Source: Ptiloglossa arizonensis (lineage: Eukaryota > Arthropoda > Insecta > Hymenoptera > Colletidae). Taken from it: 64,000 nucleotides of DNA. Positions 23,601-35,125 of this stretch are shown here, in pieces (the first letter of the stretch is position 1; the number at the start of each line of letters is the position of its first letter). A model generated the notes under the pieces. The model saw nothing but the letters and a program-made list of their open reading frames with translations. It ran no database searches and was not told where the DNA came from. Position numbers and translations under genes: made by a program. The stretch spans positions 558,001 to 622,000 of the forward strand of contig NW_027478441.1 in NCBI RefSeq assembly GCF_051014685.1, given 5' to 3'.

Positions 23601-24655
23601 AGGCCGTTCTAGTTACTCGTTTCGAGTATCAGAACTGCGAAAATTTTGAGTTTCTCAAGCCTTTCTTACCTCCAAACTGCCATATCTCGCGAACGGATTG
23701 ACCAATCCGAAAAATTTCTGTTGCATCTGAAAATAGAAACTCGCCCGATTACAACGGTATGTGTAGTTTTCCCCTAGGCCGTTCCAGTTATTCATTTCGA
23801 GCATCAGAACTGCGAAAATTTTGAGTTTCTCAAGCGTTTCTTACCTCCAAACTGCCATATCTCGCGAACGGATTTACCAATCCGCAAAATTTCTGTTGCA
23901 TCTGAAAGCAGAAACTCGCCCGATTACAACGGTATGCGTACTTTTCCCCTAGGCCGTTCTAGTTACTCGTTTCGAGTATCAGAACTGCGAAAATTTTGAG
24001 TTTCTCAAGGGTTTGTTATCTCCAAACTGCCATATCTCGCGAACGGATTGATCAATCCGCAAAATTTCTGTTGCATCTGAAAGTAGAAACTCGCCCGATT
24101 ACAACGGTATGTGTAGTTTTCCCCTAGGCCGTTCTAGTTATTTATTTCGAGCATCAGAACTGCGAAAATTTTGAGTTTCTCAAGCGTTTCTTACCTCCAA
24201 ACTGCCATATCTCGCGAACGGATTTACAAATCCGCAAAATTTCTGTTGCATCTGAAAGCAGAAACTCGCCCGATTACAACAGTATGCGTACTTTTCCCCT
24301 AGGCCGTTCTAGTTACTCGTTTCGAGCATCAGAACTGCGAAAATTTTGAGTTTCTCAAGGGTTTGTTATCTCCAAACTGCCATATCTCGCGAACGGATTG
24401 ATCAATCCGCAAAATTTCTGTTGCATCTGAAAGTAGAAACTCGCCCGATTACAACGGTGGGTGTAGTTTTCCCCTAGGCCGTTCTAGTTATTCGTTTCGA
24501 GGATCAGAACTGCGAAAATTTTGAGTTTCTCAAGCCTTTCTTACCTCCAAACTGCCATATCTCGCGAACGGATTGACTAATCCGCAAAATTTCTGTTGCA
24601 TCTGAAAGTAGAAACTCGCCCGATTACATCGGTATGCGTACTTTTCCCCTAGGCC
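19776..24655. repeat. Block F: alternating 11-mer and 9-mer units (3,500-bp 20-mer)
   Basis: Units open with a 'gcatcagagctgcg' monomer that also has 'caagcggttc', at 19776, 21701 and 23276; the steps are 1,925 and 1,575 bp. 'gttatttatttcg' monomers (20641, 22216, 24141) show the complementary 1,575 and 1,925 pattern. The difference is a two-monomer stretch with 'cgagtatcag', 'cctttcttacc' and 'ccgaaaaatttc' (near 20140-20480 and 23640-23980) that is missing from the middle unit. Taken together, 19776-23275 and 23276-24655 are related at 3,500 bp. This block overlaps the end of block E because the same monomers take part in both relations. Confidence 0.83.
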
Positions 24656-26210
24656 GTTCTAGTTATACGTTTCGAGCATCAGAACTGCGAAAATTTTGAG
24701 TTTCTGAAGCGTTTCTTACCTCCAAACTGCCATATCTCGCGAACGGAATGACCAATCCGCAAAATTTCTGTTGCATCTGAAAGTAGAAACTCGCCCGATT
24801 ACAACGGTATGCGTAGTTTTCCCCTAGGCCGTTCCAGTTATTCGTGTTGAGCATCAGAACTGCGAAAATTTTGAGTTTCTCAAGCGTTTCTCACCTCCAA
24901 ACTGCCATATCTCGCGAACGGATTGACCAATCCGCAAAATTTCTGTTGCATCTGAAAGTAGAAACTCGCCCGATTACAACGGTATGTGTAGTTTTCGCCT
25001 AGCCCGTTCCAGTTATTCATTTCGAGCATCAGAACTGAGAAAATTTTGAGTTTCTCAAGCGTTTCTTACTTCCAAACTGCCATATCTCGCGAACGAATCG
25101 ACCGATCCGCAAAATTGCTGTTGCATCTGAAAGTAGAAACTCGCCCGATTACAACGGTATGCGTACTTTTCCCCTAGGCCGCTCTAGTTACTCGTTTCGA
25201 GCATCAGAATTGCGAAAATTTTTAGTTTCTCAAGCCTTTCTTACCTCCAAACTGCCATATCTCGGGAACGGATTGATCAATCCGCAAAATTTCTGTTGAA
25301 TCTGAAATTAGAAACTCGCCCGATTACAACGGTATGCGTACTTTTCCCCTAGGCCGTTCTAGTTACTCGTTTCGAGCATCAGAACTGCGAAAATTTTGAG
25401 TTTCTCAAGCCTTTCTTACCTCCAAACTGCCATATCTGGCGAACGGATTGACCAATCCGCAAAATTTCTGTTGCATCTGAAAGTAGAAACTCGCCCGATT
25501 ACAACGGTGTGTGTAGTTTTCGCCTAGCCCGTTCCAGTTATTCATTTCGAGCATCAGAACTGCGAAAATTTTGAGTTTCTCAAGCGTTTGTTACTTCCAA
25601 ACTGCCATATCTCGCGAACGGATCGATCGATCCGCAAAATTGCTGTTGCATCTGAAAGTAGAAACTCGCCCGATTACAACGGTGGGTGTAGTTTTCCACT
25701 AGGCCGTTCCAGTTATTCGTTTCGAGGATCAGAACTGCGAAAATTTTGAGTTTCTCAAGCCTTTCTTACCTCCAAACTGCCATATCTGGCGAACGGATTG
25801 ACCAATCCGCAAAATTTCTGTGGCATCTGAAAGTAGAAACTCGCCCGATTACAACGGTGGGTGTAGTTTTCCCCTAGGCCGTTCTAGTTATTCGTTTCGA
25901 GGATCAGAACTGCGAAAATTTTGAGTTTCTCAAGCCTTTCTTACCTCCAAACTGCCATATCTGGCGAACGGATTGACCAATCCGCAAAATTTCTGTTGCA
26001 TCTGAAAGTAGAAACTCGCCCGATTACAACGGTGTGTGTAGTTTTCGCCTAGCCCGTTCCAGTTATTCATTTCGAGCATCAGAACTGCGAAAATTTTGAG
26101 TTTCTCAAGCGTTTCTTACTTCCAAACTGCCATATCTCGCGAACGGATCGATCGATCCGCAAAATTGCTGTTGCATCTGAAAGTAGAAACTCGCCCGATT
26201 ACAACGGTGG
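24656..26210. repeat. Block G: mosaic stretch related to the 2-4 kb region
   Basis: About nine monomers that do not continue the neighbouring HOR. One monomer with 'ctcgggaacg' followed by 'ttctgttgaatctgaaatta' at 25261-25310 matches the monomer at 3736-3785, exactly 21,525 bp or 123 monomers away. Other block-B hallmarks return here: 'catatctggc' (about 25431, 25781, 25956), 'gtgtgtgtag', and the palindrome CGGATCGATCGATCCG (25619 and near 26144). The first monomers carry private changes such as 'tttctgaagc' (24701) and 'ggaatgacc' (24746). There is no gene; a short minus-strand open frame at 24663-24854 is repeat-derived. Confidence 0.75.
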
Positions 26211-27475
26211 GTGTAGTTTTCCCCTAGGCCGTTCTAGTTATTCATTTCGAGCATCAGAACTGCGAAAATTTTGAGTTTCTCAAGCGTTTCTTATCTCCAA
26301 ACTGCCATATCTCTCGAACGAATCGACCGATCCGCAAAATTGCTGTTGCATCTGAAAGTAGAAACTCGCCCGATTACATCGGTATGCGTACTTTTCCCCT
26401 AGGCCGTTCTAGTTATACGTTTCGAGCATCAGAACTGCGAAAATTTTGAGTTTCTCAAGCGTTTCTTACCTCCAAACTGCCATATCTCGCGAACGGATTT
26501 ACCAATCCGCAAAATTTCTGTTGCATCTGAAAGCAGAAACTCGCCCGATTACAACGGTATGGGTACTTTTCCCCTAGGCCGTTCTAGTTACTCGTTTCGA
26601 GCATCAGAACTGCGAAAATTTTGAGTTTCTCAAGCATTTCTTATCTCCAAACTGCCATATCTCGCGAACGGATTGATCAATCCTCAAAATTTCTGTTGCA
26701 TCTGAAAGTAGAAACTCGCCCGATTACAACGGTGGGTGTAGTTTTCCCCTAGGCCGTTCTAGTTATTCGTTTCGAGGATCAAAACTGCGAAAATTTTGAG
26801 TTTCTCAAGCCTTTCTTACCTCCAAACTGCCACATCTCGCGAACGGATTGACCAATCCGCAAAATTTCTGTTGCATCTGAAAGTAGAAACTCGCCCGATT
26901 ACAACGGTATGCGCACTTTTCCCCTAGGCCGTTCCAGTTATTCGTGTTGAGCATCAGAACTGCGAAAATTTTGAGATTCTCAAGCGTTTCTTACCTCCAA
27001 ACTGCCATATCTCGCGAACGGATTTACCAATCCGCAAAATTTCTGTTGCATCTGAAAGCAGAAACTTGCCCGATTACAACGGTATGCGTACTTTTCCCCT
27101 AGGCCGTTCTAGTTACTCGTTTCGAGCATCAGAACTGCGAAAATTTTGAGTTTCTCAAGCGTTTCTTATCTCCAAACTGCCATATCTCGCGAACGGATTG
27201 ATCAATCCTCAAAATTTCTGTTGCATCTGAAAGTAGAAACTCGCCCGATTACAACGGTGGGTGTAGTTTTCCCCTAGGCCGTTCTAGTTATTCGTTTCGA
27301 GGATCAGAACTGCGAAAATTTTGAGTTTCTCAAGCCTTTCTTACCTCCAAACTGCCATATCTCGCGAACGGATTGACCAATCCGCAAAATTTCTGTTGCA
27401 TCTGAAAGTAGAAACTCGCCCGATTACAACGGTATGCGCACTTTTCCCCTAGGCCGTTCCAGTTATTCGTGTTGA
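26211..27475. repeat. Block H: segment with a copy 12,250 bp downstream
   Basis: This stretch and its continuation to about 27720 match 38461-39970 at a constant offset of 12,250 bp (70 monomers). Markers include 'ctctcgaacgaatcgaccga' at 26311 and 38561, the rare 'gggtactttt' at 26561 and 38811, and 'gaaacttgcc' at 27061 and 39311. The monomer order is also close to that of 14700-15700 in block E, so it belongs to the same HOR lineage. Confidence 0.78.
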
Positions 27476-27650
27476 GCATCAGAACTGCGAAAATTTTGAG
27501 TTTCTCAAGCGTTTCTTACCTCCAAACTGCCACATCTCGCGAACGGATTGACCAATCCGCAAAATTTCTGTTGCATCTGAAAGTAGAAACTCGCCCGATT
27601 ACAACGGTATGCGCACTTTTCCCCTAGGCCGTTCCAGTTATTCGTGTTGA
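27476..27650. repeat. Chimeric monomer at the left edge of the 3,500-bp repeat
   Basis: The left part reads 'gcatcagaac' and 'caagcgtttcttacc', like a generic monomer. The right part carries 'cacatctcgc', which elsewhere (15271, 26831, 31031, 34531) always follows 'gatcaaaac' and 'caagcctttc'. The same hybrid occurs 12,250 bp away at 39726-39900, so the exchange that made it came before the duplication that copied this segment. Confidence 0.7.
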
Positions 27651-30600
27651 GCATCAGAACTGCGAAAATTTTGAGATTCTCAAGCGTTTCTTACCTCCAA
27701 ACTGCCATATCTCGCGAACGGATTTACCAATCCGCAAAATTTCTGTTGCATCTGAAAGCAGAAACTTGCCCGATTACAACGGTATGCGTACTTTTCCCCT
27801 AGGCCGTTCTAGTTACTCGTTTCGAGCATCAGAACTGCGAAAATTTTGAGTTTCTCAAGCGTTTCTTATCTCCAAACTGCCATATCTCGCGAACGGATTG
27901 ATCAATCCTCAAAATTTCTGTTGCATCTGAAAGTAGAAACTCGCCCGATTACAACGGTGGGTGTAGTTTTCCCCTAGGCCGTTCTAGTTATTCGTTTCGA
28001 GGATCAGAACTGCGAAAATTTTGAGTTTCTCAAGCCTTTCCTACCTCCAAACTGCCATATCTCGCGAACGGATTGACCAATCCGCAAAATTTCTGTTGCA
28101 TCTGAAAGTAGAAACTCGCCCGATTACAACGGTATGCGCACTTTTCCCCTAGGCCGTTCCAGTTATTCGTGTTGAGCATCAGAACTGCGAAAATTTTGAG
28201 TTTCTCAAGCGTTTCTTACCTCCAAACTGCCATATCTCGCGAACGGATTTACCAATCCGCAAAATTTCTGTTGCATCTGAAAGTAGAAACTCGCCCGATT
28301 ACAACGGTATGCGCACTTTTCCCCTAGGCCGTTCCAGTTATTCGTGTTGAGCATCAGAACTGCGAAAATTTTGAGTTTCTCAAGCGTTTCTTACCTCCAA
28401 ACTGCCATATCTCGCGAACGGATTTACCAATCCGCAAAATTTCTGTTGCATCTGAAAGCAGAAACTCGCCCGATTACAACGGTATGCGTACTTTTCCCCT
28501 AGGCCGTTCTAGTTACTCGTTTCGAGCATCAGAACTGCGAAAATTTTGAGTTTCTCAAACGTTTCTTATCTCCAAACTGCCATATCTCGCGAACGGATTG
28601 ATCAATCCTCAAAATTTCTGTTGCATCTGAAAGTAGAAACTCGCCCGATTACAACGGTGGGTGTAGTTTTCCCCTAGGCCGTTCTAGTTATTCGTTTCGA
28701 GGATCAGAACTGCGAAAATTTTGAGTTTCTCAAGCCTTTCTTACCTCCAAACTGCCATATCTCGCGAACGGATTGACCAATCCGCAAAATTTCTGTTGCA
28801 TCTGAAAGTAGAAACTCGCCCGATTACAACGGTATGTATAGTTTTCCCCTAGCCCGTTCCAGTTATGCATTTCGAGCATCAGAACTGAGAAAATTTTGAG
28901 TTTCTCAAGCGTTTCTCACCTCCAAACTGCCATATCTCGCGAACGGATTGACCAATCCGCAAAATTTCTATTGCATCTGAAAGTAGAAACTCGCCCGATT
29001 ACAACGGTAGGTGTAGTTTTCCCCTAGGCCGTTCTAGTTATTCATTTCGAGAATCAGAACTGCGAAAATTTTGAGTTTCTCAAGCGTTTCTTACCTCCGA
29101 ACTGCCATATCTCGCGAACGGATTTACCAATCCGCAAAATTTCTGTTGCATCTGAAAGCAGAAACTCGCCCGATTACAACGGTATGCGTACTTTTCCCCT
29201 AGGCCGTTCTAGTTACTCGTTTCGAGCATCAGAACTGCGAAAATTTTGAGTTTCTCAAGCGTTTCTTATCTCCAAACTGCCATATCTCGCGAACGGATTG
29301 ATCAGTCCTCAAAATTTCTGTTGCATCTGAAAGTAGAATCTCGCCCGATTACAACGGTGGGTGTAGTTTTCCCCTAGGCCGCTCTAGTTACTCGTTTCGA
29401 GCATCAGAATTGCGAAAATTTTGAGTTTCTCAAGCGTTTCTTATCTCCAAACTGCCATATCTCGCGAACGGATTGATCAATCCGCAAAATTTCTGTTGCA
29501 TCTGAAAGTAGAAACTCGCCCGATTACAACGGTATGCGCACTTTTCCCCTAGGCCGTTCCAGTTATTCGTGTTGAGCATCAGAACTGCGAAAATTTTGAG
29601 TTTCTCAAGCGTTTCTCACCTCCAAACTGCCATATCTCGCGAACGGATTGACCAATCCGCAAAATTTCTGTTGCATCTGAAAGTAGAAACTCGCCCGATT
29701 ACAACGGTAGGTGTAGTTTTCCCCTAGGCCGTTCTAGTTATTCATTTCGAGCATCAGAACTGCGAAAATTTTGAGTTTCTCAAGCGTTTCTTATCTCCAA
29801 ACTGCCATATCTCGCGAACGGATTGATCAATCCGCAAAATTTCTGATGCATCTGAAAGTAGAAACTCGCCCGATTACAACGGTATGCGCACTTTTCCCCT
29901 AGGCCGTTCCAGTTATTCGTGTTGAGCATCAGAACTGCGAAAATTTTGAGTTTCTCAAGCGTTTCTCACCTCCAAACTGCCATATCTCGCGAACGGATTG
30001 ACCAATCCGCAAAATTTCTGTTGCATCTGAAAGTAGAAACTCGCCCGATTACAACGGTAGGTGTAGTTTTCCCCTAGGCCGTTCTAGTTATTCATTTCGA
30101 GCATCAGAACTGCGAAAATTTTGAGTTTCTCAAGCGTTTCTTATCTCCAAACTGCCATATCTCGCGAACGGATTGATCAATCCTCAAAATTTCTGTTGCA
30201 TCTGAAAGTAGAAACTCGCCCGATTACAACGGTGGGTGTAGTTTTCCCCTAGGCCGTTCTAGTTATTCGTTTCGAGGATCAGAACTGCGAAAATTTTGAG
30301 TTTCTCAAGCCTTTCTTACCTCCAAACTGCCATATCTCGCGAACGGATTGACCAATCCGCAAAATTTCTGCTGCATCTGAAAGTAGAAACTCGCCCGATT
30401 ACAACGGTATGTGTAGTTTTCCCCTAGCCCGTTCCAGTTATTCATTTCGAGCATCAGAACTGAGAAAATTTTGAGTTTCTCAAGCGTTTCTTACTTCCAA
30501 ACTGCCATATCTCTCGAACGAATCGACCGATCCGCAAAATTGCTGTTGCATCTGAAAGTAGAAACTCGCCCGATTACATCGGTATGCGTACTTTTCCCCT

Positions 30601-33600
30601 AGGCCGTTCTAGTTATACGTTTCGAGCATCAGAACTGCGAAAATTTTGAGTTTCTCAAGCGTTTCTTACCTCCAAACTGCCATATCTCGCGAACGGATTT
30701 ACCAATCCGCAAAATTTCTGTTGCATCTGAAAGCAGAAACTCGCCCGATTACAACGGTATGCGTACTTTTCCCCTAGGCCGTTCTAGTTACTCGTTTCGA
30801 GCATCAGAACTGCGAAAATTTTGAGTTTCTCAAGCGTTTCTTATCTCCAAACTGCCATATCTCGCGAACGGATTGATCAATCCTCAAAATTTCTGTTGCA
30901 TCTGAAAGTAGAAACTCGCCCGATTACAACGGTGGGTGTAGTTTTCCCCTAGGCCGTTCTAGTTATTCGTTTCGAGGATCAAAACTGCGAAAATTTTGAG
31001 TTTCTCAAGCCTTTCTTACCTCCAAACTGCCACATCTCGCGAACGGATTGACCAATCCGCAAAATTTCTGTTGCATCTGAAAGTAGAAACTCGCCCGATT
31101 ACAACGGTATGCGCACTTTTCCCCTAGGCCGTTCCAGTTATTCGTGTTGAGCATCAGAACTGCGAAAATTTTGAGATTCTCAAGCGTTTCTTACCTCCAA
31201 ACTGCCATATCTCGCGAACGGATTTACCAATCCGCAAAATTTCTGTTGCATCTGAAAGCAGAAACTCGCCCGATTACAACGGTATGCGTACTTTTCCCCT
31301 AGGCCGTTCTAGTTACTCGTTTCGAGCATCAGAACTGCGAAAATTTTGAGTTTCTCAAGCGTTTCTTATCTCCAAACTGCCATATCTCGCGAACGGATTG
31401 ATCAATCCTCAAAATTTCTGTTGCATCTGAAAGTAGAAACTCGCCCGATTACAACGGTGGGTGTAGTTTTCCCCTAGGCCGTTCTAGTTATTCGTTTCGA
31501 GGATCAGAACTGCGAAAATTTTGAGTTTCTCAAGCCTTTCTTACCTCCAAACTGCCATATCTCGCGAACGGATTGACCAATCCGCAAAATTTCTGTTGCA
31601 TCTGAAAGTAGAAACTCGCCCGATTACAACGGTATGCGCACTTTTCCCCTAGGCCGTTCCAGTTATTCGTGTTGAGCATCAGAACTGCGAAAATTTTGAG
31701 TTTCTCAAGCGTTTCTTACCTCCAAACTGCCATATCTCGCGAACGGATTTACCAATCCGCAAAATTTCTGTTGCATCTGAAAGTAGAAACTCGCCCGATT
31801 ACAACGGTATGCGCACTTTTCCCCTAGGCCGTTCCAGTTATTCGTGTTGAGCATCAGAACTGCGAAAATTTTGAGTTTCTCAAGCGTTTCTTACCTCCAA
31901 ACTGCCATATCTCGCGAACGGATTTACCAATCCGCAAAATTTCTGTTGCATCTGAAAGCAGAAACTCGCCCGATTACAACGGTATGCGTACTTTTCCCCT
32001 AGGCCGTTCTAGTTACTCGTTTCGAGCATCAGAACTGCGAAAATTTTGAGTTTCTCAAACGTTTCTTATCTCCAAACTGCCATATCTCGCGAACGGATTG
32101 ATCAATCCTCAAAATTTCTGTTGCATCTGAAAGTAGAAACTCGCCCGATTACAACGGTGGGTGTAGTTTTCCCCTAGGCCGTTCTAGTTATTCGTTTCGA
32201 GGATCAGAACTGCGAAAATTTTGAGTTTCTCAAGCCTTTCTTACCTCCAAACTGCCATATCTCGCGAACGGATTGACCAATCCGCAAAATTTCTGTTGCA
32301 TCTGAAAGTAGAAACTCGCCCGATTACAACGGTATGTATAGTTTTCCCCTAGCCCGTTCCAGTTATGCATTTCGAGCATCAGAACTGAGAAAATTTTGAG
32401 TTTCTCAAGCGTTTCTCACCTCCAAACTGCCATATCTCGCGAACGGATTGACCAATCCGCAAAATTTCTATTGCATCTGAAAGTAGAAACTCGCCCGATT
32501 ACAACGGTAGGTGTAGTTTTCCCCTAGGCCGTTCTAGTTATTCATTTCGAGAATCAGAACTGCGAAAATTTTGAGTTTCTCAAGCGTTTCTTACCTCCGA
32601 ACTGCCATATCTCGCGAACGGATTTACCAATCCGCAAAATTTCTGTTGCATCTGAAAGCAGAAACTCGCCCGATTACAACGGTATGCGTACTTTTCCCCT
32701 AGGCCGTTCTAGTTACTCGTTTCGAGCATCAGAACTGCGAAAATTTTGAGTTTCTCAAGCGTTTCTTATCTCCAAACTGCCATATCTCGCGAACGGATTG
32801 ATCAGTCCTCAAAATTTCTGTTGCATCTGAAAGTAGAATCTCGCCCGATTACAACGGTGGGTGTAGTTTTCCCCTAGGCCGCTCTAGTTACTCGTTTCGA
32901 GCATCAGAATTGCGAAAATTTTGAGTTTCTCAAGCGTTTCTTATCTCCAAACTGCCATATCTCGCGAACGGATTGATCAATCCGCAAAATTTCTGTTGCA
33001 TCTGAAAGTAGAAACTCGCCCGATTACAACGGTATGCGCACTTTTCCCCTAGGCCGTTCCAGTTATTCGTGTTGAGCATCAGAACTGCGAAAATTTTGAG
33101 TTTCTCAAGCGTTTCTCACCTCCAAACTGCCATATCTCGCGAACGGATTGACCAATCCGCAAAATTTCTGTTGCATCTGAAAGTAGAAACTCGCCCGATT
33201 ACAACGGTAGGTGTAGTTTTCCCCTAGGCCGTTCTAGTTATTCATTTCGAGCATCAGAACTGCGAAAATTTTGAGTTTCTCAAGCGTTTCTTATCTCCAA
33301 ACTGCCATATCTCGCGAACGGATTGATCAATCCGCAAAATTTCTGATGCATCTGAAAGTAGAAACTCGCCCGATTACAACGGTATGCGCACTTTTCCCCT
33401 AGGCCGTTCCAGTTATTCGTGTTGAGCATCAGAACTGCGAAAATTTTGAGTTTCTCAAGCGTTTCTCACCTCCAAACTGCCATATCTCGCGAACGGATTG
33501 ACCAATCCGCAAAATTTCTGTTGCATCTGAAAGTAGAAACTCGCCCGATTACAACGGTAGGTGTAGTTTTCCCCTAGGCCGTTCTAGTTATTCATTTCGA

Positions 33601-35125
33601 GCATCAGAACTGCGAAAATTTTGAGTTTCTCAAGCGTTTCTTATCTCCAAACTGCCATATCTCGCGAACGGATTGATCAATCCTCAAAATTTCTGTTGCA
33701 TCTGAAAGTAGAAACTCGCCCGATTACAACGGTGGGTGTAGTTTTCCCCTAGGCCGTTCTAGTTATTCGTTTCGAGGATCAGAACTGCGAAAATTTTGAG
33801 TTTCTCAAGCCTTTCTTACCTCCAAACTGCCATATCTCGCGAACGGATTGACCAATCCGCAAAATTTCTGCTGCATCTGAAAGTAGAAACTCGCCCGATT
33901 ACAACGGTATGTGTAGTTTTCCCCTAGCCCGTTCCAGTTATTCATTTCGAGCATCAGAACTGAGAAAATTTTGAGTTTCTCAAGCGTTTCTTACTTCCAA
34001 ACTGCCATATCTCTCGAACGAATCGACCGATCCGCAAAATTGCTGTTGCATCTGAAAGTAGAAACTCGCCCGATTACATCGGTATGCGTACTTTTCCCCT
34101 AGGCCGTTCTAGTTATACGTTTCGAGCATCAGAACTGCGAAAATTTTGAGTTTCTCAAGCGTTTCTTACCTCCAAACTGCCATATCTCGCGAACGGATTT
34201 ACCAATCCGCAAAATTTCTGTTGCATCTGAAAGCAGAAACTCGCCCGATTACAACGGTATGCGTACTTTTCCCCTAGGCCGTTCTAGTTACTCGTTTCGA
34301 GCATCAGAACTGCGAAAATTTTGAGTTTCTCAAGCGTTTCTTATCTCCAAACTGCCATATCTCGCGAACGGATTGATCAATCCTCAAAATTTCTGTTGCA
34401 TCTGAAAGTAGAAACTCGCCCGATTACAACGGTGGGTGTAGTTTTCCCCTAGGCCGTTCTAGTTATTCGTTTCGAGGATCAAAACTGCGAAAATTTTGAG
34501 TTTCTCAAGCCTTTCTTACCTCCAAACTGCCACATCTCGCGAACGGATTGACCAATCCGCAAAATTTCTGTTGCATCTGAAAGTAGAAACTCGCCCGATT
34601 ACAACGGTATGCGCACTTTTCCCCTAGGCCGTTCCAGTTATTCGTGTTGAGCATCAGAACTGCGAAAATTTTGAGATTCTCAAGCGTTTCTTACCTCCAA
34701 ACTGCCATATCTCGCGAACGGATTTACCAATCCGCAAAATTTCTGTTGCATCTGAAAGCAGAAACTCGCCCGATTACAACGGTATGCGTACTTTTCCCCT
34801 AGGCCGTTCTAGTTACTCGTTTCGAGCATCAGAACTGCGAAAATTTTGAGTTTCTCAAGCGTTTCTTATCTCCAAACTGCCATATCTCGCGAACGGATTG
34901 ATCAATCCTCAAAATTTCTGTTGCATCTGAAAGTAGAAACTCGCCCGATTACAACGGTGGGTGTAGTTTTCCCCTAGGCCGTTCTAGTTATTCGTTTCGA
35001 GGATCAGAACTGCGAAAATTTTGAGTTTCTCAAGCCTTTCTTACCTCCAAACTGCCATATCTCGCGAACGGATTGACCAATCCGCAAAATTTCTGTTGCA
35101 TCTGAAAGTAGAAACTCGCCCGATT
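27476..35125. repeat. Block I: 20-mer HOR, 3,500 bp, about 2.2 copies
   Basis: Copies begin at 27476, 30976 and 34476, the third breaking off near 35125. Markers at 3,500 bp include 'agttatgcat' at 28861 and 32361, 'atcagtcctc' at 29301 and 32801, and 'ttctgatgca' at 29841 and 33341. A few fixed differences separate the copies: 'gaaacttgcc' (27761) against 'gaaactcgcc' (31261), and 'ctttcctacc' against 'ctttcttacc' near 28036/31536. The first monomer of copy 1 differs from the others because it is chimeric. A two-monomer duplication (350 bp) lies inside each copy, near 29400-30100 and 32900-33600. Confidence 0.87.

Noticed and set aside
24663..24854. Minus-strand 63-codon open frame
   Set aside because: It lies wholly within two ordinary monomers, and private substitutions such as 'tttctgaagc' happen to lengthen it. 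There is nothing else to support a gene.
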